From: an uncultured Limosilactobacillus sp.
Lineage (GTDB): Bacteria > Bacillota > Bacilli > Lactobacillales > Lactobacillaceae
DNA: 64,000 bases
Direction of reading: 5' to 3'
Assembly (NCBI RefSeq): GCF_934202705.1
Contig: NZ_CAKPYE010000003.1
Location: forward strand, 1-64,000
The notes below the pieces were generated by a model that was not told where the DNA came from, ran no database searches, and saw nothing but the letters and a program-made list of their open reading frames with translations. Position numbers and translations under genes: made by a program. The stretch's first letter is position 1. Every line of letters starts with the position of its first letter. Shown here piece by piece: positions 1 through 8,518 of the stretch.

Positions 1-7
1 AAAGGAA

Positions 8-49
8 AATGGAGCTCAACGAAATCCGAAGATTTCATTGAACTCCATT
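8..49 (-). terminator. Intrinsic terminator of the AKR-antiporter-hydrolase operon
   Basis: A long inverted repeat of about 19 bp with a 4-base loop lies just downstream of the DUF915 hydrolase stop codon. On the minus strand it is followed by a T-rich stretch (TTTTCCTTT). Confidence 0.75.
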
Positions 50-84
50 CTTTATAAGAGACTTATGTCACAGCCCCCTTTTTA

Positions 85-954
85 TTAGACTGTTCGGTTC
101 CACAGGAAACTATTGAGTAAGGCATTAACATCCGGATTCGAATGCAATCGGCTGTGGGAAGCCATCTTCCCTTTCATTTCCTGTTCTTGATAAGATTTCG
201 CCCGTGGAGCAACTAGATACTTCAGCGATTGCGCAGACTGGATGGTCAGATCACCATCCGTTCCCTGACCTTTATTCCCATAAATATTAAGCACTGCTGC
301 CGACCGAGGATAGGTTCTTCTCAACCGCTCTAAGTACCGGTATTGTTTCGTCACGTTATTCAACGGGCGACCATTTTTAGCTAACCGATCATGATTTTTA
401 TTTGTGTCCGCCATTACTAAGCCATTAAAATGACCAGCAATTGCGACTTGCTTATTGAGAATCGGCAATTGTCGATCATTGCCATACTGCCGCAGGTAAT
501 ACATTATCGCCATATTTCCCATTGAATGACCAACTAAGTTAATTCGTTTAAAACGATAATGATTTTGCAAGGTCACAATGACGTTCCGCACCCAACGACC
601 GTCAGTCCGGTAATTACCATTACGCGAATTATCAAAATTAACCTCCACGATTGGATTCTGACTGGCCGCCTTAATCTTGCCAGTTAATTTAACCTGCCCA
701 TTGGGCCGGACATTGGCGCGAATTACCGCATTGTTACTTGTGATGCCCTCTTTAACCGCACCATTAACCATGTATTCTTCAGCATGATAACTGCTGCCGT
801 AACCATGAAAAAGGAAAGTTGGCGTTCCAATCTTGGGACGATGTTCTTGTGGTTGATAGGTCACCGTTCGGGCAAATAAGTGTCCGGTATAATAACTGAC
901 CCCAAGACTAGCAACCAGTAAAATGATGATTAACCACCACCAGCGTTTACGCAT
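85..954 (-). CDS. DUF915-type alpha/beta hydrolase, membrane-anchored or secreted
   Basis: A 289-residue protein with one N-terminal hydrophobic segment (about residues 5-24) after a basic start, so a signal peptide or anchor. The rest is an alpha/beta-hydrolase fold: an HGYGSS segment near residue 50 (oxyanion-hole region) and the nucleophile elbow GHSMGN near residue 142. This matches the DUF915 family of cell-surface hydrolases common in lactobacilli; substrate unknown. The start ATG follows GAGGTTTAAG, with the Shine-Dalgarno sequence inside the last codons of the upstream antiporter gene, so translation is probably coupled. A clear paralogue lies at 57549-58409. Confidence 0.85.
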   Translation of the reverse strand: MRKRWWWLIIILLVASLGVSYYTGHLFARTVTYQPQEHRPKIGTPTFLFHGYGSSYHAEEYMVNGAVKEGITSNNAVIRANVRPNGQVKLTGKIKAASQNPIVEVNFDNSRNGNYRTDGRWVRNVIVTLQNHYRFKRINLVGHSMGNMAIMYYLRQYGNDRQLPILNKQVAIAGHFNGLVMADTNKNHDRLAKNGRPLNNVTKQYRYLERLRRTYPRSAAVLNIYGNKGQGTDGDLTIQSAQSLKYLVAPRAKSYQEQEMKGKMASHSRLHSNPDVNALLNSFLWNRTV

Positions 955-955
955 C

Positions 956-2116
956 TTAAACCTCCTCTGCTCGATGAACCCGATGTAGTGAATGCTTCAA
1001 AATAAATGGTGCTAAGATCGTAGCTAACACAATTACTGTGATGATATCCGAATAATATTTTTCGGAAAGTAAATGTGCTTGAAAGCCAATCTGAGCGGTA
1101 ATTAAGGACATCTCACCACGAGCAATCATGCCGCTTCCAATAATGTAGCTGCTGTCCAGATTAAAACCAGTCAGCTTAGCTCCGCCACCACAACCAAGCA
1201 GTTTCGTTAAGCAAGCCAGTACCGTCATCATCAGAATAAACCATAGTGAATCAATGAAGTGGTCAAATCGCATGCTAAGACCGACGTTAACGAAGAAAAT
1301 CGGAATAAACATCGCATACCCAATTGGCACGAAACTCCGGTTAATCACTTCCCTTTTCTGAGTATTAGCAATTGCGATCCCCGCGAAAAACGAGCCCACT
1401 GCGCCGCTTAAATGGACCGCATCAGCCAACGCCGCCATGCCCAGACAGAGAATCATGGCAACCACGCTCGGTGCAGCCGTTGTCAACAGGTCAGAACTGA
1501 TTTCCATTAAGTACGGTGCTAACCACCGCACTAGTAGATAGGTTCCACCAAAGAAAACGACCTGTAAGAGAATCACCAGTGGCAAACTCAGCCGTTGACC
1601 AGATTGACCATTCATCATGCTGATCAAAATACTAAGGAGGAAGACACCACCAATATCATCGGCCACTGCAGCTCCTAAGATGGTAGCTCCTTCTTTGCTA
1701 CCCAATTGATTATAATCGCGTAATACCGCAACCGAAATACTGACCGAAGTGGCTGAAAAAATCACCCCAATAAACAGGGATTCAAACCACTGCATTCCGT
1801 AAAGATCGGAGGCAATTCCCATGATGACAATCGGTAACAGCATGCCCATCAAAGCAACCACCACCGCTGGTTTCAAGTACCTCTTCAATAAACTCAGGTC
1901 ACTTTCCAACCCCGCAATAAACATCAGGATAATGACCCCAATTTCTTGAAATTCGTTAATCATGTGGGTTTGGGTAATCCAGCCCAAAACTGCTGGCCCC
2001 ATCACAATACCCACAACAATTTGCCCAATGACGTCAGGAACCCCAATGCGCATACTAAAATGCGCAACAATTTGGGTAATTAATAAAATAATGGCTAGCG
2101 TGGCGATAAAGTTCAT
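956..2116 (-). CDS. CPA2-family monovalent cation/proton antiporter
   Basis: A 386-residue, almost wholly hydrophobic protein with roughly 11-12 predicted membrane segments. The start has the conserved features of CPA2 Na+(K+)/H+ exchangers (GVPDVIGQIVVG near residue 25, GPAVLGW near 40), and the core carries a DDIGG motif near residue 153, the region of the ion-binding aspartates. No cytosolic TrkA-N/RCK domain follows, so it is a transport-domain-only exchanger. It begins with ATG behind GGAGG, 24 bases after the reductase stop. The likely role is pH or sodium homeostasis; the exchanged ion cannot be read from sequence. Confidence 0.87.
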   Translation of the reverse strand: MNFIATLAIILLITQIVAHFSMRIGVPDVIGQIVVGIVMGPAVLGWITQTHMINEFQEIGVIILMFIAGLESDLSLLKRYLKPAVVVALMGMLLPIVIMGIASDLYGMQWFESLFIGVIFSATSVSISVAVLRDYNQLGSKEGATILGAAVADDIGGVFLLSILISMMNGQSGQRLSLPLVILLQVVFFGGTYLLVRWLAPYLMEISSDLLTTAAPSVVAMILCLGMAALADAVHLSGAVGSFFAGIAIANTQKREVINRSFVPIGYAMFIPIFFVNVGLSMRFDHFIDSLWFILMMTVLACLTKLLGCGGGAKLTGFNLDSSYIIGSGMIARGEMSLITAQIGFQAHLLSEKYYSDIITVIVLATILAPFILKHSLHRVHRAEEV

Positions 2117-2140
2117 AAAATCCTCCGTTGACTGATTAGC

Positions 2141-3034
2141 TTACCAGTTATCTGGCGTGGCGACATAGTCATCAACCCCATTTGGATTGCCTGACCATTT
2201 GAATTTGTCGTACCAAATTGCGTGTTGCTTCTGATCTAAAGCATCAATCATTAACATTTCCGTTGGGGTTAACGCAAAGTCAAAGACCGCCGCATTTTCT
2301 TGCATCCGTTGCTCATGGGTCGTCTTTGGAATCACCACCAACCCGTGTTGCAGACTCCAGCGGAGCTCAATTTGGGCCGTTGTTTTACCATGATGATCCG
2401 CAATCTTTTGAATTGTAGCATTCTTTAATAGTTTACCATTACCCAGCGGTGACCAGGCTTCCAGCTGAATTCCCTGTTGCTGGCAAAAGTCAACAATTGG
2501 CCGTTGTAAAATGCCTGGATTAAATTCGATCTGATTAATTGCTGGGACCACTTGAGCATGATCAATTAAATTGATCATCCGTCCATTATCAAAATTACAA
2601 ACCCCGATTGCGCGTGCTTGACCATCTTGTAAAATGGCTTCCATTGCCCGCCAAGTTTCATTGAACTTACCATCAACCGGCCAGTGTTCCAGCAATAAGT
2701 CAACATGGTCAGTTTGCAGATTCTTCAGTTGGCCTTCAAAGCCACGGCGAACCCGGTCATAATCGCCTTGATCACCGTTAAAAATTTTCGTGGTTAAAAA
2801 GATCTGGTCGCGAGTGGTGATACCGTCTTGAATGGCCTCATGGATTCCTTGGCCAACCCCGGCTTCATTACCGTACTGTTTTGCAGTATCGATTAAAACA
2901 TAACCATTGGCAAGCGCCGTCTTAACCATGGCTGTCGTCTGTTGTAACGGCGTCTTCCAAACTCCTAAACCTAGTTGGGGCATCTTAACCCCATTATTTA
3001 AATTGATTGTTGGTTGTAAATTTGCATTCATCAT
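2141..3034 (-). CDS. Aldo/keto reductase (2,5-diketogluconate reductase-like)
   Basis: A 297-residue TIM-barrel oxidoreductase of the AKR superfamily, expected to reduce aldehydes or ketones with NADPH in the cytosol. The active-site set is visible: D and Y in DTAKQYGNE near residue 50, K in TTKIF near 83, and H in LLEHWP near 117. The cofactor-binding C-terminal segment VIPKTTHEQRM is present near residue 237. I chose the ATG at 3034, five bases after AAAGGAGG; a GTG two codons earlier would overlap the Shine-Dalgarno. First gene of a three-gene operon. Substrate unknown. Confidence 0.88.
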   Translation of the reverse strand: MMNANLQPTINLNNGVKMPQLGLGVWKTPLQQTTAMVKTALANGYVLIDTAKQYGNEAGVGQGIHEAIQDGITTRDQIFLTTKIFNGDQGDYDRVRRGFEGQLKNLQTDHVDLLLEHWPVDGKFNETWRAMEAILQDGQARAIGVCNFDNGRMINLIDHAQVVPAINQIEFNPGILQRPIVDFCQQQGIQLEAWSPLGNGKLLKNATIQKIADHHGKTTAQIELRWSLQHGLVVIPKTTHEQRMQENAAVFDFALTPTEMLMIDALDQKQHAIWYDKFKWSGNPNGVDDYVATPDNW

Positions 3035-3051
3035 CGACACCTCCTTTATTT

Positions 3052-3070
3052 ATTATATGATGAAATCATC
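3052..3070 (-). promoter_or_regulatory. -10 box with overlapping palindrome upstream of the reductase
   Basis: A TATAAT hexamer (3052-3057, minus strand) stands directly upstream of the Shine-Dalgarno. A perfect 5-bp inverted repeat, GATGA-AA-TCATC (3059-3070), sits between it and a poor -35. The palindrome could be an operator; this is inference. If this -10 is used, the leader is very short. Confidence 0.4.
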
Positions 3071-3080
3071 TCAGTAACGA

Positions 3081-3120
3081 AAAAACTCAGGATAAGTTGA
3101 TCACTTAACCTGAGTTTTTT
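3081..3120. terminator. Terminator after tRNA-Ser, possibly bidirectional
   Basis: An inverted repeat (AACTCAGG arms with an imperfect centre) is flanked by an A run on one side and a T run on the other. It lies directly downstream of the minus-strand tRNA gene. Confidence 0.65.
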
Positions 3121-3125
3121 GACAA

Positions 3126-3214
3126 CGGAGAAGGAGGGATTTGAACCCTCGCGCCGCTTGTCGCGACCTACACCCTTAGCAGGGGCGCCTCTTCAGCCAC
3201 TTGAGTACTTCCCC
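3126..3214 (-). tRNA. tRNA-Ser (anticodon GCU)
   Basis: An 89-nt class II tRNA. The acceptor arms GGGGAAG and CTTCTCC pair with one G-U. A D-arm, a CCCCTGCTAAGGGT-type anticodon arm with GCT, a long variable arm and a GGTTCAAATCC T-arm follow. The discriminator is G and CCA is not encoded. It decodes AGC/AGU, the serine codons that dominate the SRRP gene. A TATACT -10-like box lies upstream at 3235-3240. Confidence 0.93.
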
Positions 3215-3367
3215 AAAATTTATATGATGTAGTGAGTATAACACATTTAATAGTTCTGATGTTAATTTTATTTTTCAAATAATCATTTAATAACAAAATA
3301 TGAAAATCAGCATAAAATGAGTTAAAATGAAATAGTTTAGTTTAACTTTAATATTGGGAGCCATCTT

Positions 3368-3955
3368 ATGATTTATCTAATTGTCTGTGCTTTTGCTAGT
3401 TTTATTCTCTTCGCCATTTTATTAATCCATCGTGCCCGTCAAATCACGAAAACTCAAAGTCTTAAAAATGCCGGTCACTTTACAGTCATCTTAAGCTGGC
3501 TATTATTAATCATTTTTTTTGCTAGCATTTCTGGGATTGCGTATGGTGCTACCTATCCAGCAACATTCGCTAAATTAGAACATCAAATTACTGGGCAAAA
3601 ACTAGCCTCCCCCAAACCTCAGCGGTCAGCTAAAAAAGCTCACTATTCGCAGAGAAACCAGCAATCAGCTAAGCACGAAAGCACCAACTCCCATCGTCAA
3701 AAGTCTGACAACAGTGAAGTAACTTGGGATCCCACGGCACCAAAAATTAGCGGATCATACGTCAACATTCTTTTCAATGTCCCCAAAAATACCTCGGTGG
3801 TGATTCGCGGTCATGTCTATCATCAAAAATACGGTGAGATTTTAGCGGATCCCCAAACACAACGAGTAAGCATCCAGTTTAACTATACTGGAACTTATGA
3901 CGTGATCATTAACCACAATGGTCAAGAAACAACGAAGATTCTTAAAATTAATTAA
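3368..3955 (+). CDS. Membrane protein of unknown function with extracytoplasmic domain
   Basis: A 195-residue protein I do not recognise. It has two hydrophobic segments (about residues 1-20 and 38-60) separated by a short basic loop. A polar, Lys/Gln/Ser-rich linker follows (about 75-120), then a compact C-terminal domain (about 125-195) with alternating hydrophobic residues suggesting a small beta domain. The start ATG has a modest GGGAG site. It stands alone between tRNA-Ser and the GT8 genes and is closed by its own terminator, so a link to the glycosylation locus is not shown. Confidence 0.7.
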   Translation: MIYLIVCAFASFILFAILLIHRARQITKTQSLKNAGHFTVILSWLLLIIFFASISGIAYGATYPATFAKLEHQITGQKLASPKPQRSAKKAHYSQRNQQSAKHESTNSHRQKSDNSEVTWDPTAPKISGSYVNILFNVPKNTSVVIRGHVYHQKYGEILADPQTQRVSIQFNYTGTYDVIINHNGQETTKILKIN

Positions 3956-3960
3956 TCAGC

Positions 3961-3994
3961 AGGCAGGTGGTCAAAGCACCTGCCTATTTTTTCA
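3961..3994 (+). terminator. Intrinsic terminator
   Basis: A perfect AGGCAGGTG/CACCTGCCT hairpin with a 7-base loop, followed by ATTTTTTC, just after the stop of the small membrane protein. Confidence 0.88.
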
Positions 3995-4065
3995 GCAATT
4001 ATTTGTTATTCGGTGTAAAATAAAAATGTTTATTTAATCATTTTAGTCAAAGGAGCCTAACGACC

Positions 4066-5310
4066 TTGCTTCATCATTACCCTCATCAGCGTCTTAATAT
4101 TGCTTTGGTAGCTGACTGGCAATATCAAATGCCCATGGAAACCACCATTAAGTCCATTGCATGTCACAATCGCAATTTTAGTATTTATATCCTGAATCCC
4201 GATATTCCCCGCGAATGGTTCCAGTCTACCAACACTCATTTAGCTCCTTTCAATAGTCAGGTTGTCGACATTAAGATCGATCCTGATCAGCTATCTAACC
4301 AACACTTGAGCCAACCGCATCTTAACCTCATGTCCAATGCGCGGTTACTAATCCCTGATTTGCTACCGGTTGATCGAGTCCTCTTTATGGACTGCGACCT
4401 CATTGTCCAACGATCATTATTACCACTATTCAATACAGACCTGCAGGATCACGCAGTGGCTGCGGTTCAAGAAGCAGACGGCGATAACTTCAATGCTGGT
4501 GTAATGCTGCTCAACTTGACGAAAATTCGCCAGCTCCCTAATATCGTCCAACGCCTCTTAAACTATGGCGAACGACCTGATCTTGACAATGGCGATGAAA
4601 CAGTCATGAATCACTTCTTCCGTGATGATTTGGTAAAATTACCTGCAATTAATAATATGCAAGTTGGTTTAGAGAAACCGTGGGAAATTGCCGTGATGAA
4701 TCAACAACCGGGCGCCCAGGAAAAGCTTAACCACCAACGTCAATTACTTGAACAATTGGATCAAGCGGTCATCGTCCATTACCTAACAAGTGTTAAGCCG
4801 TGGGCCACCGTCTCATACAGTCGGTGTCGTCAATTGTGGTGGCAATACCATGATCTCACTTGGTCGACCATTATTAACAGCGTTCCGGTTCCAAAATTGC
4901 AAAGTAGCTACCCACAATTACTGACTTGGACCGATACGGATAATTTACCAGCTTTAGAGCAGCTCATCAAAGCCATGCCGTCAACCACAATTGCCTTATG
5001 TGCAGGCGGTGAAGTTAGTCACTATTTAATTGGATTATTACGCTACCCCAATTTTCAGCTGTTTCCGGGGGTTTTAGACCATTTCTTGGATCAATTTGCG
5101 GATCACTGCCTAGCTTATCTAGATTTGAACGTTGGCAACAAAAATTATCGGCTTCTCCAAACACTAGTCGATCGTGGCTGCCCAATTTATAGTTTTGATA
5201 ATGTTCAAACTGATCAGTTAAAAACATACTTTAATTACCATGTCTTTGCTGACCAAGATATTACCGCAGTTGTCAATGACCTTAATCACTTGCGCCATCC
5301 GCAACCATAA
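4066..5310 (+). CDS. GT8 glycosyltransferase with C-terminal GtfB-like domain (copy 1)
   Basis: 414 residues in two parts. Residues 10-275 are a family 8 GT-A transferase: ADWQY near 16, the metal-binding DxD as DCD at 109-111, FNAGVMLLN near 142, and the HY...KPW signature at 238-246. GT8 enzymes transfer a hexose from a UDP-sugar with retention. Residues about 283-410 are not typical of GT8. They resemble GtfB residues 283-410 from this same locus, with shared patterns TxTDxxxxLExLxKxMP, YPNxxxxPG and YLDxNxGN. I infer that the extra domain recruits the serine-rich substrate. The start is TTG behind AAAGGAG. First of three tandem paralogues facing the SRRP export operon. Confidence 0.85.
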   Translation: MLHHYPHQRLNIALVADWQYQMPMETTIKSIACHNRNFSIYILNPDIPREWFQSTNTHLAPFNSQVVDIKIDPDQLSNQHLSQPHLNLMSNARLLIPDLLPVDRVLFMDCDLIVQRSLLPLFNTDLQDHAVAAVQEADGDNFNAGVMLLNLTKIRQLPNIVQRLLNYGERPDLDNGDETVMNHFFRDDLVKLPAINNMQVGLEKPWEIAVMNQQPGAQEKLNHQRQLLEQLDQAVIVHYLTSVKPWATVSYSRCRQLWWQYHDLTWSTIINSVPVPKLQSSYPQLLTWTDTDNLPALEQLIKAMPSTTIALCAGGEVSHYLIGLLRYPNFQLFPGVLDHFLDQFADHCLAYLDLNVGNKNYRLLQTLVDRGCPIYSFDNVQTDQLKTYFNYHVFADQDITAVVNDLNHLRHPQP

Positions 5311-5332
5311 TTTGGCGAAAGGAGAAGAAACT

Positions 5333-6586
5333 TTGTCAAAACATGACTACTCAGACATTCCGCTAACCATCGCCATGGTGGCTGACTGGCAATATGCGGT
5401 TCCTGTGGAAACGACCCTTAAATCAATTGCCTTTCACAACCGAAACGCCACCATTTACATTGTCAATCCGGACTTTCCTCGTGAATGGTTTCAACGAATC
5501 AATGCGAACCTCGCACCGCTCAATTTACAAGTAATTGACACCAAAATTAGTTTAGATCTTTTAAAGAATCAACACGTTAGTCAAATCCATATTGATGTCA
5601 TGTCCAGTGCTCGTTTACTACTGCCCAATCTGTTGAGCTGCTCGCGCGTCCTTTACCTGGACTCAGATATCCTTGTTCACCAGTCATTAGCGCCACTTTT
5701 CAATGTTAATTTAAATGGCCATCTCATCGGTGCCGTTCCGGACATCTTTGATCATAGTATTTTTAATTCTGGGGTAATGGTGATGGATTTAGCGGGCCTG
5801 CGTAAATACCCCAGCCTTGTTAAACAAATGCTTGATTTTGGCACTAACCCTGATTTACCTGATGGCGACCAAACCGTGCTTAACCACTTTTTCGGTCAGG
5901 ACTACCAACCATTGGCCGATCAATTTAATCTCCAAGTTGGTCTCGAATCGAACTGGGACTATGAATGGCACTACGCTCATGATCCTAACATTAAGTCTAA
6001 CTATCAACGAATGGAAAAAGCTCTTGGTAATTTTGCTGATGCCGTGATTATCCATTACGTTTGCCCTGACAAACCATGGTCACTAGTTTCAACACCACGG
6101 TATCGCCAAAATTGGTGGCAATATTACCAACTGTCCTGGCACCAAATTGCGACCCAGCAACTGCCAGCCATCCAGAGCGAACTAGCGCCAGCTTTAATCT
6201 ATACCCAAACTGACACTATCTACCATTGGGATCAGCTGGCACGCGACCTTCCCCAACTGGACATTAACATTTGTGCTCCAACCCCCGTCAGCAAACAAGC
6301 CGAATTGATGACCCGTTACCCGAATGTTCACGTTTTCCCACGAATTATCAGTTACCGGCTCTATCAATTTGTCAAAACTTGTTCATTTTACCTCGACCTG
6401 AATCTTGGCCCAAAGAACATTCCGTTAATGCGCCAACTGCTGGACCGTGGCTGCCCAATCTATGCAACCGAGTCCACCGTTACCAGAGAAATCCAAGACG
6501 CGGCGAATTACCATGTTTTCGCTGATCATGAAATTGATCATCTTATCCAAACCATCCAGCAACATTTAGCTAGTTCAAAGGAGTAA
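5333..6586 (+). CDS. GT8 glycosyltransferase with C-terminal GtfB-like domain (copy 2)
   Basis: 417 residues from a TTG start at 5333, eight bases after AAAGGAG. A longer reading frame from 5240 would overlap the previous gene by 71 bases and is unlikely. The N-terminal GT8 domain has ADWQY, DSD as the DxD motif, FNSGVMVMD and HY...KPW. The last 130 residues repeat the GtfB-like fold pattern: YTQTD near the start, RYPNVHVFP, YLDLNLGPKN and a final NYHVFADHE. This paralogue is closest to copy 1. The sugar donor is unknown. Confidence 0.85.
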   Translation: MSKHDYSDIPLTIAMVADWQYAVPVETTLKSIAFHNRNATIYIVNPDFPREWFQRINANLAPLNLQVIDTKISLDLLKNQHVSQIHIDVMSSARLLLPNLLSCSRVLYLDSDILVHQSLAPLFNVNLNGHLIGAVPDIFDHSIFNSGVMVMDLAGLRKYPSLVKQMLDFGTNPDLPDGDQTVLNHFFGQDYQPLADQFNLQVGLESNWDYEWHYAHDPNIKSNYQRMEKALGNFADAVIIHYVCPDKPWSLVSTPRYRQNWWQYYQLSWHQIATQQLPAIQSELAPALIYTQTDTIYHWDQLARDLPQLDINICAPTPVSKQAELMTRYPNVHVFPRIISYRLYQFVKTCSFYLDLNLGPKNIPLMRQLLDRGCPIYATESTVTREIQDAANYHVFADHEIDHLIQTIQQHLASSKE

Positions 6587-6590
6587 CCTC

Positions 6591-7835
6591 ATGAGTCTGA
6601 TTAATATCGCTATGGTTGCAGATTGGCAATATAAAATGCCACTGGAAACCACTATTAAGTCAATCTTCTATCATAATCAACATGTTAACTTATACATCAT
6701 TAATCCCGATATTCCCCAAGAATGGTTTCGCACCCTAAATCATTTTGCTGATCAACTTCATAGCCACCTGATCGATTGCAAATACGATCCCGCAACGCTG
6801 AAGAGCCAAACGATTAGCCTGGATCATGTTGACAGCACCTCTAGTGCACGCCTATTAATCCCTGATTTAGTCAAAGCTGATCGTGTCTTATACTTGGATG
6901 CAGACCTCATCGTCTGTCAAGACTTAACAACTTTATACCAGACAGAATTGGAGGATCATGCCGTTGCTGCCGTCACTGATTGGGGACAGCCAAGCGACTT
7001 TAACGCCGGAGTAATGCTCCTTAACCTCAAAAAGATTCGGGAAACAGCTAATATTACTCAGCAGATGCTCGATTTTGGGGCGCAACCAAATTTGCCCACC
7101 GGTGACCAAAGTGTTTATAATCACTTTTTTGGTGGTGATCGATACCTTCGCCTGCCTGCCGAGGATAATCTGCAAATGGGTCAAGAACAAAAAATTGCTA
7201 ACTGGATTGCGAATGGCGTACCAAATGCTGATCACCTCATGGCGGAGATTCAAGATCACCTGAAATCAATGCCTGACGCGGTAATCGTACATTACCTTGG
7301 AGCAGCAAAACCCTGGAACATTATCTCCGTTTGTCGCCATCGGGATTTATGGTGGCAATATCATGACCTCGACTGGAACGAAGTCAGCCACCACGTTACT
7401 TTACCGGTCCCATTCAACAAGCAACAGCCTCAGTTACTGATCTATACCTATACTGATCAGTTAGCTCACCTGGATGAATTCATTCAGCATCTGCCAAATA
7501 TTACTTTTAACATTTGTACTCCAGGCCTATTTAATGATCACTGGAATAAGCTCCTGCAGTACAGTAACGTTAATTTGTATTCGGTCGTGATGGATGATCA
7601 GCTAACCCAATTAAAGCATGATTGCCAGGCTTACTTAGATATTACTAAGGTGCCAGAAGAATACAAGGGAACTGCACTTTTAAAAGAACTGTTGGAACAT
7701 GGCGTCCCGGTGTATAGCTTCAATGCTACCCAAACGCCAAGTTTGGTTGACCATGATCACTACCATGTCTTTGGTGATGATCAAGTCCACGAGTTAGAAA
7801 CGGCACTGTTTAGTCAGTTAGTGCTAAATGATTAA
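6591..7835 (+). CDS. GT8 glycosyltransferase with C-terminal GtfB-like domain (copy 3)
   Basis: 414 residues, ATG start with AAAGGAG, four bases after copy 2 ends, so co-transcribed. The GT8 half shows ADWQY, DAD as the DxD motif, FNAGVMLLN and HY...KPW. The GtfB-like half (about residues 281-410) is more diverged: the YPN and PG positions read YSN and SV, but TYTDQLAHL, AYLDI and YHVFGDDQ remain. Divergence in the presumed acceptor-binding domain with retention of the catalytic half would fit a transferase acting at a different step on the same glycoprotein; that is inference. Confidence 0.85.
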   Translation: MSLINIAMVADWQYKMPLETTIKSIFYHNQHVNLYIINPDIPQEWFRTLNHFADQLHSHLIDCKYDPATLKSQTISLDHVDSTSSARLLIPDLVKADRVLYLDADLIVCQDLTTLYQTELEDHAVAAVTDWGQPSDFNAGVMLLNLKKIRETANITQQMLDFGAQPNLPTGDQSVYNHFFGGDRYLRLPAEDNLQMGQEQKIANWIANGVPNADHLMAEIQDHLKSMPDAVIVHYLGAAKPWNIISVCRHRDLWWQYHDLDWNEVSHHVTLPVPFNKQQPQLLIYTYTDQLAHLDEFIQHLPNITFNICTPGLFNDHWNKLLQYSNVNLYSVVMDDQLTQLKHDCQAYLDITKVPEEYKGTALLKELLEHGVPVYSFNATQTPSLVDHDHYHVFGDDQVHELETALFSQLVLND

Positions 7836-7850
7836 GTAAAAGGAATAATT

Positions 7851-7897
7851 AAAGGTCTTCAATGTCCCGACTTTGCGCTGGACATTGAAGACCTTTT
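7851..7897. terminator. Bidirectional terminator between the GT8 genes and the SRRP export operon
   Basis: A 17-bp arm AAAGGTCTTCAATGTCC pairs perfectly with its complement across a 12-base loop. A-rich and T-rich flanks let it end transcription from both converging units. Confidence 0.85.
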
Positions 7898-7903
7898 GAT
7901 TAT

Positions 7904-8518
7904 TTATTGATTTAAGAAATCAACGTAATTAAACTGTTCAAATTTTCGCTTTCCTAAGTAGTTATCGCTCAGGTACCAATCGGCCAGCCGACCTTGATCA
8001 TTACAATTAGTAATGCAGAAAGCAGAATCAATTTCTGGATATGGTTGTCCCGTTAAAATAACCTTATGTGAATTCGTTAATTGATCAAATCGTTGTAAAT
8101 CTGCCAAACTCGTACCATCGCAATCCGCTAAAATAAAATACAGATTATTATAATTAACTCGCTGGCTGCGCTCTTGCCACTTCAGCTTAGCAGTTTGAAA
8201 ATCTGCATAATGAATAAAAAACAATCTGATTGCCTGAGTGCCTGCCCCTAACTGACCAACTGGATAGGGATATCCCGAATTACTAATTTCTACCAATTCA
8301 GCTTCAGTTAAGTAGTAACGCAAGTTAGTCACCAACTTTAAAAAATCGTGCGGTTGGATATCGAGATTGATCGTCGGTGATAAAAATCGTTGGTTGAGTT
8401 CATGGTAAATCAGCCCCGCCACACAATTCGAAGAAATAATCGAAAAATTCCGATTGTTAAGCTCCCGTTGGCGAATAATATTGGGTTGTTCAAAAAATTT
8501 AACTGGATTATTGATCAT
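7904..8518 (-). CDS. DUF1919 family protein (polysaccharide/glycosylation-associated)
   Basis: 204 residues. The N-terminal pattern FSIISSNCVAGLIYHELN, the block SPTINLDIQPHDFLKLVTNL and the later FFIHY...A..KW..R..R.N..NL.F.L.D.DG match my recollection of DUF1919, a family found in exopolysaccharide and protein-glycosylation clusters. Its biochemical role is not established to my knowledge. The start overlaps the preceding GT2-like gene by 11 bases, so it is the last gene of the SRRP operon and translationally coupled. It has no signal peptide and is presumably cytosolic. Confidence 0.72.
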   Translation of the reverse strand: MINNPVKFFEQPNIIRQRELNNRNFSIISSNCVAGLIYHELNQRFLSPTINLDIQPHDFLKLVTNLRYYLTEAELVEISNSGYPYPVGQLGAGTQAIRLFFIHYADFQTAKLKWQERSQRVNYNNLYFILADCDGTSLADLQRFDQLTNSHKVILTGQPYPEIDSAFCITNCNDQGRLADWYLSDNYLGKRKFEQFNYVDFLNQ

